From NCBI GenBank assembly GCA_037126765.1, contig JBBCBC010000035.1, positions 2,108,001 through 2,172,000 on the forward strand: a DNA stretch of 64,000 bases, in the 5' to 3' direction. Origin of the DNA: Stenogyne calaminthoides (taxonomy: Eukaryota; Streptophyta; Magnoliopsida; Lamiales; Lamiaceae). Of the stretch, positions 49,118 through 61,089 are shown in pieces (position 1 is the stretch's first letter; each line of letters begins with the position of its first letter). The notes under the pieces were generated by a model. It was not told where the DNA came from. It saw nothing but the letters and a program-made list of their open reading frames with translations, and ran no database searches. Both the position numbers and the translations under genes were made by a program.

Positions 49118-49134
49118 GCCAAATTGGGGGAGTT
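49118..49134 (+). other. Polypurine tract of element B
   Basis: CCAAATTGGGGGAGTTT directly precedes the LTR start. A second purine block, AGACAGGGGGAG, occurs upstream at about 48737; more than one PPT is reported for Sirevirus-type elements. Confidence 0.6.
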
Positions 49135-50033
49135 TGTTGATGTTGCACGGATGTTGTTCCAGATGTTGGACAACATTCTGCACAACATCATAAATTTGTC
49201 CTTTCTCCTAACACTGACTACGTTTTAATAGATATGTTTTTCTATGTTTCCTACATTGCAGGTTGATGACAAATTTGGATATTGTCAAGTGGTTGCATTG
49301 TGGTGGAGTGAGAATATAAATATCATGGGTGGTTTCACCAAGACCATGGAGATAGTGGAGGAGATGTTCAAGGTTATTCAAGCCAAGTGGATAGGACAAT
49401 GCAGTTGGTACGATAGTCTATAAATAGACTGCATTGGTCGACATTCAAGTTTGAGTTAAAGTGAAATACCATTTGCTCTACTCCAAACTTAAGAGAGTAG
49501 CATCCAAGACATAACCCTGAGTGGAGTGTGAGGGTCGATGTTATGTCTATTTATACTGGTCAAGTGTATTCCAACATTTCCCATCAGTATTGATTTTATC
49601 TTATTAGATCAAGTTTTAGGTTGAATAAGATCACTAGTTACTTGATTGAATAGATTGATTTTTGGTGTGTGGTTTTTCACTACACCTTTTAGGATCTTGT
49701 AAGAGGTTCTTGTGTATCTCACTACTTGTTATAGTGATATTTTTAACCATGAGGTTCGTATAGTCTGGATTACAGACTATTCAAAATTTTGAAATCCTTT
49801 GCATTGCGTTTTTATACTTCCGCTGTCATATATTTTTTACATGTTGCATAACATTTTCAACAACACTCTGAAAATACACGCACACACACTGTCAACGTGA
49901 AATTAATTGTACGCATGTTGTTGTGATTATTATTTGAATTAATAGGATTAATTCATGCTTTAGTGATAATTGTTGATTTAAATTTGTATTTAAATTACAC
50001 CTCGAATAGATCTAGGGCACTAATTCCCCAACA
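49135..50033 (+). repeat. 3' LTR of element B
   Basis: 899 bp from TGTTGATGTTGC to CCCCAACA, ending exactly where copia-A RNase H sequence begins. 'ctataaataga' near 49418 is the probable TATA box. Confidence 0.75.
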
Positions 50034-50138
50034 ATGTTTAGTCAAGGATCACGTTCATCATGAGAGAATGAAACATATTGATGTCATGTGTCATTTTCTA
50101 CAAGTGAGAAGAGGATTAAGGTGAAGAAAGTTAGGACT
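50034..50138 (+). pseudogene. RNase H fragment of copia A, left half
   Basis: Reads KDHVHHERMKHIDVMCHF (about 50048-50101), the late RNase H motif of copia elements. It is cut at 50143 by the LTR cluster and continues at 59522. Confidence 0.7.
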
Positions 50139-50143
50139 GCTTA
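50139..50143 (+). other. Target-site duplication GCTTA, left copy
   Basis: GCTTA precedes the LTR terminus TGTTGGTCCC and recurs at 59522-59526. The A-element sequence is continuous when one copy is skipped. Confidence 0.75.
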
Positions 50144-51108
50144 TGTTGGTCCCGGTGAAAAACCCATGAAATGCGTAAAAATCATGTAATGCATATAAAA
50201 AAGCGGGGGTGAGGAATGGTGATTCAAAATTTTCTTTTTTAAATCATGTGTTTTGCTTATAATCAAATGCATATGGCAAGTAAGAACATAAAGCAAATAA
50301 GAACACACGATTTTATAGTGGTTTGAGTCCAACTCCTACATCCACTCTTCCCTATCAGCAGGGGCACCACTTAACCAACCTACATAGAGTAATGTGTTAG
50401 TCCAACAGATGTTTAAAATGAGCTCTCACTCTCTCGGGACTTATCTCCCTCACGGGATTGCCTACCCTCCCTTTCGGGATTGCTTAGATGTTTAACGAGT
50501 TCTCACTCACACCCAGAATTTAAGTTATCCAACTAACTTAAATTCTCGCTTAACAAAACTTAACCTAACACACTCGGTTTGGGTAAAGATTGTTTGGTGT
50601 CCAACTAGGGTGAGATTTTCCCTTACATTTGTTTAGCCTCAATACTAAGGATGGGAAAATCTCTCTAAGCTTAGGATATTACATTTGGGCTTAGATCTAG
50701 GATAGAACACTCTTGAATATATGCGTGTATTTCTTGCTCAGTGTTCTATGGTGGAAATGCTAGATGATTTGGCTTTTTGGATGTTTCACGCATTTCCCAC
50801 ACGAATAATGAATGAAGAACTTGTATTTATAGTGTGGATTTGAATGTTACCGTTGGATGGAGTCACATTCAAATCCATACTATTCTGTAGCTTTTGCAGA
50901 TTTTTCAGGCTTGTTCTCTTCCTCTCATTGGTCCACGTCAGCTAAATCTAACGGCTATATTCTTCAGGATCCTTCTAAGTCTTAGGGATTCTTGATTCAG
51001 ACTTCTCTTCAGCGGACCTTATACGATCGGGCATCTTGACACTCGGGCTTCTTGAGTTGACTCTTGACCGGACATCGACCCTCAGTCACTAGCACTTTCA
51101 AAGCTATC
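50144..51108 (-). repeat. Left part of an old LTR (probable split solo LTR)
   Basis: It begins TGTTGGTCCCGG and follows the array LTR order as far as 'aaagctatc', then stops where a second LTR terminus begins. It is more diverged from the array LTRs than they are from one another. No PBS or internal domain adjoins it, and the missing part is plausibly 58854-59521. Confidence 0.65.
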
Positions 51109-52874
51109 GATGGTCGGTGGGAAAACCCATTTTGGCGTCGCGGAAGCAAAACATTTCGTCGCGATGCATATAAAAGCGAGGGGTGAAGGAATGGTGATTC
51201 TGATTTTTGCGTTTTAAGCTCATGTGTTGTGTTTTGCTTATAATCGAATGCATATGACAATATAAGAACATAAAAGCGATAAAAAGAACACAACAATGTA
51301 TAGTGGTTAGGAGACTCAGCTCCTACATCCACTCTCGCATTCTAGGGAAATTCCTTCAAAAACACTTCGACCTTTTCGACTACCTCGCGTAGTTTACTTA
51401 CTCAACTTCGCCTACGAGCTTTCCGACTACTCCGTAGTTTACTTACTCAACCGACCTTGGGCTTTACGACTACCTCATGGTTTACTAACTCAAGCTGGAC
51501 TTATCACCCTCTCGGGCTCACCTCTAGATTTTTTTAACGAGTTCACACTCCGCCCGGGACTTATCACCCTCTCCGGGATTGCCTAACAACTACCTCACTT
51601 CACCCACTAGTTATCTCTTACGAGAATGGAGTTTGGGTTTGGTGTTGTCTCCAACTATGGTGAGATTTTTCCCTTACAAAGGTTTAGCCTCAATGCTAAG
51701 GTTGGAAAATCTCTCTAAGCTAGATACATCGTGGGTTGCTTAGATTGGGTTCTAGAACACTCTTGAACATATTTGTATATCTACAAACTTGTGTTCTAGG
51801 GTGGGAATGCTTTGGGTATAACTCTCTTTGGCTCTGTAGCATCTCGTGTTATAATCTCCACGCATCCACACTTTAGAATGATGAAAGACCTTGTATTTAT
51901 AGTGTGGATTTGAATATTACCGTTGGGAGAATCACATTCAAATCCATACTATTCTTGTAAATCTGGTGACTTCTCAGTGGTTGTCTTTCCTCTCATTGGT
52001 CCCGGTGATTCTAACGGCTATATTCACCAGATTCCGCCTTGGAATCATTAAGTTTCTCGAGTCTCGGTGTCTTGAGACATCTTGAGTCTTGAGTTCTATC
52101 TGAGTCCTCGGGTTTATCCGAGTCTCAAATTTCTCATCGAGCCTCGGGTTTCTCGAGCCTCGGGATATTTGATTCCAGACTTCTCTTGGCCGGACCTTAT
52201 CGTCGGGCATCTTGACACTCAGGTTGGCCGAGTTCGATTCTCGAATCCGGACATCTGACCTTCGAAGTTACTTTTACTCGGGCTATCGATTTTTCTTTGC
52301 ACGATCGATCATTTCGGTGATCGGATAAACACATCTTCGGATCAACATCTCGGGATAGCATCGAATCCATTACATTAGGGTTTAGCATGCTCGGTTTAGC
52401 ACATTAGATCTCAATCAAATGCTCGATCTTGATCATCGCTCCATCTTCATATCGATCTCAATCATAACCGATCTCGATCGGTCTCATCTGCTCTCTCCGA
52501 TCCGCAACCTTCTCTTCCGATCTTACGGTCGGTTTCTTTCCGATCAACATGCTTTCTTGATCACCATATCAGCCGATTGTTTCTTCCGATCATCGTCCAG
52601 TGCATTCGGCGGTCATCGATCTTACGATCGGTGGCTTAGCTTTTCTTCTCTTCTGATTTTGCACAGCTCATCAGTTAACTCGGAACTCATCCTACTCATC
52701 ATATCTCGATCGGCCTAAATGCGCGACCTCCACGATCTCGATCATCTTCATCGATTTTATGAGTTCCCCTTAACTTGTTCTCGTTCCCCCCTCAACTTGT
52801 TATCGTAGATTATCTTAAATAACACAAGTTGATAATGTTTTAGCATAATTAATCAAAACTAAAATATCCCAACA
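51109..52874 (-). repeat. Array LTR 1
   Basis: From GATGGTCGG (first bases of the terminus altered) to CCCAACA. Minus-strand TATA at 51894-51901; hairpin leader units near 51370-51500. Confidence 0.85.
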
Positions 52875-53117
52875 ATTTCCCCTTTTTGATAATGATGTCA
52901 AAACTAACTAACAATAAAAATATACGAGAAAAACAGTGTTAGTTAAACAAGTGAAATGATGAAGAATATTGTTTTCATTTTAAAAATGAGAAGATGATTG
53001 TCAACCTCCATGAATTTTATAAAATTTATGCATTTTAAACTAAATGGGTTTTCTTTTAAAAGATCAGTTCAGGTGGTTACTTTGAAGAACCGTTTGAACC
53101 CCTGCTCTGATACCAAT
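52875..53117 (-). other. Array internal domain 1 (PPT to PBS)
   Basis: 243 bp. PPT at 52875-52888; PBS 'gctctgatacca' (plus strand) at 53104-53115 is an exact minus-strand TGGTATCAGAGC. No ORF. Confidence 0.85.
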
Positions 53118-54859
53118 TGATGGTCCCGGTGGGAAAACCCATTTTGCGCGTGCGGAAGCAAACATTTCGTGCGATGCATATAAAAACAGGGGTGAAGGAA
53201 TGGTGATTACAGATTTTTGCGTTTTAAGCTCATGTGTTGTGTTTTGCTTATAATCGAATGCATATGACAATATAAGAACATAAAGCAGTAAAGAACACAA
53301 CAATGTATAGCGGTTCAGAGACTCAAGCTCCTACATCCACTCTCCCTGTTCCTAGGGAAATTCCTTCAAACACTTCCTGAGCTTTCTGACTACCTCGCGT
53401 AGTTTACTTACTCAACTCGGCCCTGAGCTTTACGATTTACTCCACGTAGTTTACTTACTCAACCCGACCTTGAGCTTTCGACTACCAGCGTAGTTTACTA
53501 ACTCAAATGGACTTATCACCCTCTCGGGCTCACTCTAGATTTTTAACGAGTTCACACTCCGGGACTTATCACCCTCTGGGATTGCCTAACAACTACCTCA
53601 CTTCACCACTAGTTATCTCTTTACGAGAATGGAGTTTGGGTTTGGTGTTGTCTCCAACTATGGTGAGATTTTCCTTACAAAGGTTTAGCCTCAATCTAAG
53701 GTTGGGAAAATCTCTCTAAGCTTGGATACATCGTGGGTTGCTTAGATTGGGTTCTAGAACACTCTTGAACATATTTTGTATATCTACGGACTTGTGTTCT
53801 AGGGTGGGAATGCTTTGGGTATAACTCTCTTTGGCTCAGATGGCATCTCGTGTTATAATCTCGCATCCACACTTTAGAATGATGAAAGACCTTGTATTTA
53901 TAGTGTGGATTTGAAATGTTACCGTTGGAGAATCACATTCAAATCCATACTATTCTTTAAATCTGGCTGACTTCTTCAGCTGGTTGTCTTCCTCTCATTG
54001 GTGGTCCCGTCGGTGATTAGCGGTATATTACTTTCAGTTATAGCCTTGGAATCATTCGGGATTCTCGAATCTGGTGTCTTCGAGACATCTTGATCTTGAT
54101 TCTATCTGAGTCTCGGGTTTATACGAGTCTCGATTTCTCATCTGAGCCTCAGGATTTATACGAGGCCTCGGGATATTTGGTTAAGCAGAACTTCTCTTAT
54201 TGGACCTTATGCGTCCAGGCATCTTTGACACTCGTGGCCGAGTTTCGATTCTCTGGTCGGACATCGGACCCGAGTTACTTTTACTTTCGAATGCTCGATT
54301 TTTTCTTTGCTGATCGTCGATCGGTGATCGGATCATCTTATCTTCGGTCAGCATCTCGAGGATAGCTTGTCGGTCGATTACATTGGGTTTAGCGTATCGG
54401 TTGCTTGTCCCCGATCTCAATACGTCGATCTTGATCATATACTCATCTTCATATCGATCTCGTCGGTCTCATCTGCTCTCTTACGATCTGCAAGCCTTCT
54501 CTTCGATCTTACCGTCGGTTTCTTCGATCAACTTATGCGCTCTTCCGATCACCATATCATTTCGATTGTTCTTCCGATCATCGATCGGTGCATTTTCGTC
54601 ATCGATCTTACGATCGGTTGCTTAGCTTTTCTTCTCTTTTGATTTTGCGATACTCATCGGTTAACTTGAACTCATCCTACTCATCGATCTCGATCGGCCT
54701 AAATGCTCGACCGATTCGATCTCGATCATCTTTCATCGATTTTTATGAGTTTCCCCTTAACTTGTTCTCGTTCCCCTCAACATTATCGTGAGATTATCTT
54801 AAATAACACAAGTTGATAATGTTTTTGGCATAATTAATCAAAACTAAAATATCCCAACA
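53118..54859 (-). repeat. Array LTR 2
   Basis: From TGATGGTCCCGG to CCCAACA, 1742 bp. Confidence 0.85.
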
Positions 54860-55103
54860 ATTTCCCCTTTTTGATAATGATACCAAAACTAACTAACAAT
54901 AAAAATATCACGAGAAAAAGCATGTTAGTTAAACAAGTGAAATGATGAAGAATATTGTTTTCATTTTAAAAATTAGAAGATGATTGTCAACCTCCATGAA
55001 TTTTATAAAATTTATGCATTTTAAACTAAATGGGTTTTCTTTTAAAAGATCAGTTCAGGTGGTTACTTTGAAGAACCGTTTCAACCCCTGCTCTGATACC
55101 AAT
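54860..55103 (-). other. Array internal domain 2 (PPT to PBS)
   Basis: 244 bp, nearly identical to domain 1, with an intact PBS (about 55090-55101). Confidence 0.85.
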
Positions 55104-56848
55104 TGATGGTCCGATTGGGAAAACCCATTTTAATGCGTCGCGGAAGCAAACATTTTTCGTCGATGCATATAAAAAGCAGGGTGAAGGAATGGTGATTACT
55201 GATTTTTTGCGTTTTAAGCTCATGTGTTGTGTTTTGCTTATAATCGAATGCATATGACAATATAAGAACATAAAAGCGATAAAGAACACAACAATGTATA
55301 GTGGTTCGAGAGACTCAAAGCTCCTACATCCACTCTCCCATTCTGGGAAATTCCTTCAAACACTTCACGAGCTTTACGACTACCTCGCGTGGTTTACTTA
55401 CTCAACTTCGACCCTGAGCTTTCGACTACTCCACGTAGTTTACTTACTCAACCCGGCCTTGAGCTTTACGACTACCAGCATGGTTTACTAACTCAAAAAT
55501 GGACTTATCACCCTCTAAAGGCTCGCCTCCAGATTTTTAACGAGTTCACACTCTTCGGGACTTATCACCCTCTGGGGATTGCCTTTAACAACTACCTCAC
55601 TTCACCACTAGTTATCTCTTACGAGAATGGAGTTTGGGTTTGGTGTTGTCTCCAACTATGGTGAGATTTTCCCTTACAAAGGTTTAGCCTCAATGCTAAG
55701 GTTGGGAAAATCTCTCTAAGCTAGGATACATCGTGGGTTGCTTAGATTGGGTTCTAGAACACTCTTGAACATATTTGTATATCTACGGACTTGTGTTACA
55801 GGGTGGGAATGCTTTTGGGTATAACTCTCTTTGGCTCTGTGGCATCTCGTGTTATAATCTCCACGCATCCACACTTTAGAATGATGAAAGACCTTGTATT
55901 TATAGTGTGGATTTGAATGTTACCGTTGGAGAGAATCACATTCAAATCCATACTATTCTTTAAATCTGGCCGACTTCTTCAGTTTGGTTGTCTTTCCTCT
56001 CATTGGTCCCGTCATTTGATTATAGCGGTATATTACCGATTCCTCGCCTTGGAATCATTGATTCTCTGAATCTCGGTGTCTTCGAGACATACTGAGTCTT
56101 CGGTTCTATCGAGTCCTCGGGTTTTATCGAGTCATTTCTCATCCGAGCCTCAAGTTTATGAGCCTCCCGGATATTTGGTCAATGAGACCTCTTGGCCGGA
56201 CCTTGCATACGTCGGTATCATCTTGATTTTCTGGTGGCCAGGTTGATTCTCGAATTCGGACATCGGACTTCGAGTTACTTTTACTCGGCTATCGATTTTT
56301 CTTTTGACGATACGATCGGTGATCGGATCAACGCTATCTTCGAGAATCAACATCTCGGGATGCATCGGTTGATGCATTAGGTTTAGCATGTCGGTTTACT
56401 TTGTCGATCTCAATCACGTCGATCTTGATCATATACTCATCTTCATATCTGATCTCGTCGGTCTCATCTGCTCCTCTTACGATTTTGCAACCTTCTCTTG
56501 ATCTTACGGTCGGTTTCTTTCGATCAACTTATGCGCTCTTGATCACCATATCATTTCGATTGTTCTTGATCATCCGATCGACGTGCATTCTGGTCATCGA
56601 TCTTCCGATCTGGTTAAATTTTTTCTTCTCTTTTGATTTTTGACGACTCATCGGTTAACTTGGAACTCATCCTACTCGATCTCGATCGGCCTCGTCTCAT
56701 GACCTCGTCGATCTCGATCATCTTCAATCGATTTTATGAGTTCCCCTTAACTTTCTCTCGTTCCCCCTCAACTTGTTATCGTAGATTATCTTAAATAACA
56801 CAAGTTGATAATGTTTTAGCATAATTAATCAAAACTAAAATATCAACA
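55104..56848 (-). repeat. Array LTR 3
   Basis: From TGATGGTCCG to ATCAACA (two C missing), 1745 bp. Confidence 0.85.
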
Positions 56849-57093
56849 ATTTCCCCTTTTGATAATGATACCAAAACTAACTAACAATAAAAATATCACG
56901 AGAAAAAAGCGGTGTTAGTTAAACAAGTGAAATGATGAAGAATATTGTTTTCATTTTAAAAAATTAGAAGATGATTGTCAACCTCCATGAATTTTATAAA
57001 ATTTATGCATTTTAAACTAAATGGGTTTTCTTTTAAAAGATCGATTCGGTGGTTACTTTGAAGAACCGTTTCAACCCCCTTTCGATACCCAAT
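56849..57093 (-). other. Array internal domain 3 (PPT to PBS)
   Basis: 245 bp. Same as domains 1 and 2 except for altered CAG/CTG sites: 'gatcgattcggtgg' here versus 'gatcagttcaggtgg', and the PBS reads 'tttcgataccc'. Confidence 0.85.
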
Positions 57094-58853
57094 TGATGGT
57101 CGATAGGGGGAAAACCCATTTTGTGCGTCGAGAAGCAAACATTTCGTATGCGATGCATATAAAAAGCGAGGGGTGAAGGAATGGTGATTCTGATTTTTGC
57201 GTTTTAAGCTCATGTGTTGTGTTTTGCTTATAATCGAATGCATATGACAATATAAGAACATAAAGCGATAAAGAACACAACAATGTATAGTGGTTCGAGA
57301 CTCAAGCTCCTACATCCACTCTCGCATTCCTAGGAAATTCCTTCAAACACTTCACGAGCTTTACGACTACCTCGGCGTAGTTTACTTACTCAACTTCGGC
57401 CTGAGCTTTTCGACTACTCCCGTGGTTTACTTACTCACCCCGGCCTTGAGCTTTCGACTACCAGCTTTGTGGTTTACTAACTCAAATGGACTTATCACCC
57501 TCTCGGGCTCGCCTCTAGATTTTTAACGAGTTCACACTCGCCGGGACTTATCACCCTCTCGGGATTGCTTTAACAACTACCTCACTTCACCACTAGTTAT
57601 CTCTTACGAGAATGGAGTTTGGGTTTGGTGTTGTCTCAACTATGGTGAGATTTTCCCTTACAAAGGTTTAGCCTCAATCTTTAAGGTTGAAAAAAATCTC
57701 TCTAAGCTTAGGATACATCGTGGGTTGCTTAGATTGGGTTCTAGAACACTCTTAAACATATTTGTATATCTCTGGACTTGTGTTCTGGGTGGGGAATGCT
57801 TTGGGTATAACTCTCTTTGGCTCAGAAGCATCTCGTGGTTATAATCTCCCACGCATCCACACTTTAGAATGATGAAAAGACCTTGTATTTATAGTGTGGA
57901 TTTGAATGTTACCGATTGGAGAGAATCACAATCAAATCCATACTATTCTTGTAAAGTCACAATGACTTCTTCAGTTTGGTTCTCTTCCTCTCATTGGTCG
58001 TCGGTGATTCTAGCAATTATATTCCTCAATTATAGCCTTGGAATCATTAAGGATTCTCTGAGTCTCGATGTGTGAGACATCTTGAGTCTTGATTATCGAG
58101 TCCTCGAGGTTTATCTCGAGTCTCGATTTCTCATCGAGCCTGAGGTTTGCTCGAGCCTTAGGATATTTGATTGACGAGACTTCTCTTGGCCGGACCTTTC
58201 ACATTCGACTATCTTCGACACTTTCGGGTTGGTGAGTTCGGTTCTCGAATTGAAGCGTCGACCTTGATTACTTTACTCGAAATTTATCGATTTCTTCTTT
58301 GCTGATCGATCGGCTCGTGATCGGATCAACTATCTTCGGAATCAACATCTCTGGAACTTGTCAGTCGATTACATTAGGTTTAGCATGCTCGGTTTAGCAC
58401 ATCGATCTCAATCCTGTCGATCTTGATCATGCTGTCATCTTCATATCGATCTCGTCGGTCTTATACTTGCTCTCTCTTGATATACAACCTTCTCTTACGA
58501 TCTTAGTCGGTTTTCTTTACGATCAACTTGCTCTTGCTCTCACCACCATATCAATTTCGTTATTCTTGATCATCGATCAGTGCATTTACAGTCATCGATC
58601 TTTGATCATTTGCACTTTTCTTCTCTTACGATTTTACCTAGCTCATCGGTTAACTTTCGGAACTCATCCCTACTCATTTGATCTCGTCGTACAAATGTAT
58701 AACAAATCGATCTCGATCATCTTCGTCCCCGATTTTATGAGTTCCCCTTTGTATTCTCTCGTTCCCCCTCAACTTATTATCTGTAGATTATCTTAAATAA
58801 CACAAGTTGATAATGTTTTCAGCATAATTAATCAAAACTAAAATATCCCAACA
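57094..58853 (-). repeat. Array LTR 4
   Basis: From TGATGGTCGATAG to CCCAACA, 1760 bp. No PPT or internal domain follows, so this is the end of the array. Confidence 0.85.
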
Positions 58854-59521
58854 CTGCCCTCGATCATCGGCGTTACGATTCTCGGTGAACATGACTTCAG
58901 ATGACTTGTCTTCAGGTGACTTGTCTTCTGAGGACATCAGATCAGGTGACTTGTGGTTTCTGATTTCTTCTCGCCTTATCTGGTCGACTAACTTTGATCG
59001 GATCGATATATAACGTCAGTCGGACATATCCGGTTTATCTGCATCAGATTAAACATCAGGTCATCTTATCGATTTTTGATCACGTCGATCTCGTCGGTCT
59101 TATCACCTTTCCTTTTCCGATCGACCTAACCTCCCGATCGACCGCACCCTCTCTTACGATGCGGTCTTCTAATCATCTGATCAGCTTATCTTTTCTGGTC
59201 ATCTGATCAAGTCCCCGATCATCGATCTTGATCTCAGTCCATCGATGGGGTAACCGATTCTTCGATCGGTGGCTTAGCTTTTCTTTTCTTACGATTTTTT
59301 GCTTTCGGCTCATGAGTTAACTCGGAACTCATCTTACTCATCGATCTCGTCCGGTCTCGTCTACTTGACCTAAATCGATCTCGATCATCTTCTTTTGATT
59401 TCGTGAGTTCCCCCTCAACTTTGTTCTCTCGTTTCTCCAACTTCTTATACGTAAGTTAGCTTGAATAACACAAGTTGATAATGTTTGGCATAATTCATCA
59501 AAACTAAAATATCCCAAAACG
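58854..59521 (-). repeat. Right part of an old LTR (probable split solo LTR)
   Basis: It contains the U3-start side of the same LTR family ('cacaagttgataatgttt', 'aactaaaatatccca') and ends CCCAAAACG before GCTTA. Its first ~110 bp include a clean CAG-rich block ('gacttcagatgacttgtc') not obvious in the array LTRs. With 50144-51108 it makes about 1.63 kb, close to one full LTR. Confidence 0.6.
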
Positions 59522-59650
59522 GCTTATTACCCATTAATATGTTCACCAAGCATGTTCGGATAACAAGTTTCAACAGCATTTTGGAATTGTTAATTTTACA
59601 AGTTGTTAGTTGCCCTATTTTGGAGACAAATTTGTATGCGAGGTTGTTGC
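59522..59650 (+). pseudogene. RNase H end of copia A, right half
   Basis: The first five bases (59522-59526) are the second GCTTA copy. The frame then gives MFTKHVRITSFNSILELL (59539 on), the end of a copia polyprotein, which continues the fragment that stopped at 50143. Confidence 0.7.
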
Positions 59651-60600
59651 TCATAAATCGACACTTATATGGTGTATATGTTACATCTGTTGATCTGAAG
59701 AAAATTCTAGTCAAGGTGGAACAATGAAATTTTCTTTTATTCTACCAATGTGAAGATTTGTTGGGGTTGTGTTAAAATAAAGGAGTTTTGTCTTGTCTAA
59801 CATCGGTTGTAATCAAACCGAAAAGATTTTCTAATGTTATTTAAGAAGTTTTTAATATGTCCCACATCGATTAGTGATAGATGGTAAAGGGGCTTTCAAA
59901 TATTATATAAGAAATCTATGTGTCTTAAATACAAGTGTATCGGTCTAGATCTATATATTGTAGTCCTCTTCTACCCTTGGTTATAGCTAACAAATTATTA
60001 GTGAACCACGTAAAATTTATGTGTCGGTATACTTATCGTTTCTATATATTTGTCACATTAGTTATAACACTTAAGCTTGGAAGAAGGCGTTGTCACAAAA
60101 TGAAGTGGTTGAATCACTCAACATAAATAATTTGAGTTATAGCGTACGGAATTAACAGTTTTATTCTTTTGAACAATTGGAGGAACTAGATTGATGCTCT
60201 TGGAAATATGAGCAATATGATGATATATCATTTGTCCTTTGGTTCGCCAAAAAAGGTTAGTGGTAGCGGCATCACTTGGTATGGCACATGTTTTCTTTTC
60301 TTTTTTTTTTTTTAATGATTTCCCAATAAAATTGGGCATTACGAAAATAAATTAGTAACTGTTGAGCATAAATTACCCCTAGCATGATAAAACAAATTTT
60401 GGTACCGCATACCTGATGGACATGTTTGGCAACTTTTCAAGACTGACTTTCTTGCGAAATATTGTACAAAAATTATATGTGTAATATAATATATTTTAGA
60501 CAAATTTGTTCAAATCTTTATGAATCGGGGTGGTCGAGCGCATCACGGGTCGCTCCTTAAATTTGGTATGGGCCGTGATTGATATATATTTATAGAAGGA
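59650..60600. other. AT-rich stretch, no gene; two related TCCCACATCG-type blocks
   Basis: 'gtctaacatcggttg' (about 59796) and 'gtcccacatcgattag' (about 59859) start two similar blocks, each followed by ~45 bp and 'atttaaga'/'atataaga'. Such blocks are common in plant repeat termini, but no element boundary could be set. A 13-bp T run lies at 60299-60313. Confidence 0.4.
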
Positions 60601-60614
60601 AATCTTATCAAATA

Positions 60615-60725
60615 TGTGTTGTAGCATAATGGTTCGGATTTGTTGTTAATATATTTGGTAAAGGAGTTCAATTCTTATTAAACACATAATTTTTAAATAT
60701 TGTTTGTTTTTATCAAGTTTTTTTG
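60615..60725 (+). mobile_element. Possible tRNA-derived SINE head
   Basis: TAGCATAATGG (60622-60632) fits the Pol III A box TRGYNNARNNG. GAGTTCAATTC (60664-60674) fits a B box with two mismatches. Spacing is 31 bp, and a T-rich tail follows near 60700-60725. No target duplication was found. Confidence 0.35.
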
Positions 60726-61089
60726 TGTTACTACATGAAAAAAAAAAATATGATACTTATAGAAACGAAATGTATTATTACGTGAAATAAAAATTACATT
60801 ATCATTTTTTTTTTAAATACCTTATCATTCTCCACGTGTTACTGAATGGATAAGCAAACGTTACTACATGTTATACTGAAAAAACTTCATATCTTACGTA
60901 ACACGTATTAAAACATGTCTTCAAAAAAAAACGTATTAAAACATAATGTAACACGCGAATGTTTACAAGGTAACACTTTTTTTTGAGAGGCCGCAACGTA
61001 ACACATTCTTGTTCATATAATAACACATCAGTATTCACGTAGTATTACGAAGGCATATATACAGTGTTATATATTACTAAAAAAACATG

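Larger units (their letters stand above)
44698..50033 (+). mobile_element. Older copia element B, 3' portion (host of C)
   Basis: It holds the end of pol (44718-45448), a spacer, an env-like ORF remnant (46482-48727), a PPT and a 3' LTR (49135-50033). Its gag and the rest of pol lie left of C and are not in the window. The different LTR (TGTTGATG... to CCCCAACA) shows a family distinct from C/D, while the extra ORF and G-rich PPT keep it in the Sirevirus-like group. It is itself inserted in copia A, whose RNase H fragment starts at 50034. Confidence 0.75.
51109..58853 (-). mobile_element. Tandem non-autonomous LTR array: four LTRs, three minimal internal domains
   Basis: LTR-int-LTR-int-LTR-int-LTR with a period of ~1990 bp, in minus orientation. 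LTRs are ~1742-1766 bp. Each internal domain is ~243-245 bp and contains only a PPT (minus AAAAAGGGG), AT-rich spacer and an initiator-Met PBS; no coding capacity. The shared leader units and termini tie the family to fragment G and, less closely, to element E. The array probably grew from one LTR-int-LTR copy by unequal recombination. Confidence 0.85.

Noticed and set aside
52400..54750. Many GATCGATC/CGATCG palindromes that look like regulatory sites
   Set aside because: Clean relatives show GATCAG or CTGATC words at such places, so most palindromes are probably products of CAG/CTG erosion.
51109..58853. The whole array being an assembly duplication
   Set aside because: Units differ by scattered indels and substitutions and have distinct edges, so not simple copies; still worth a spanning-read check.
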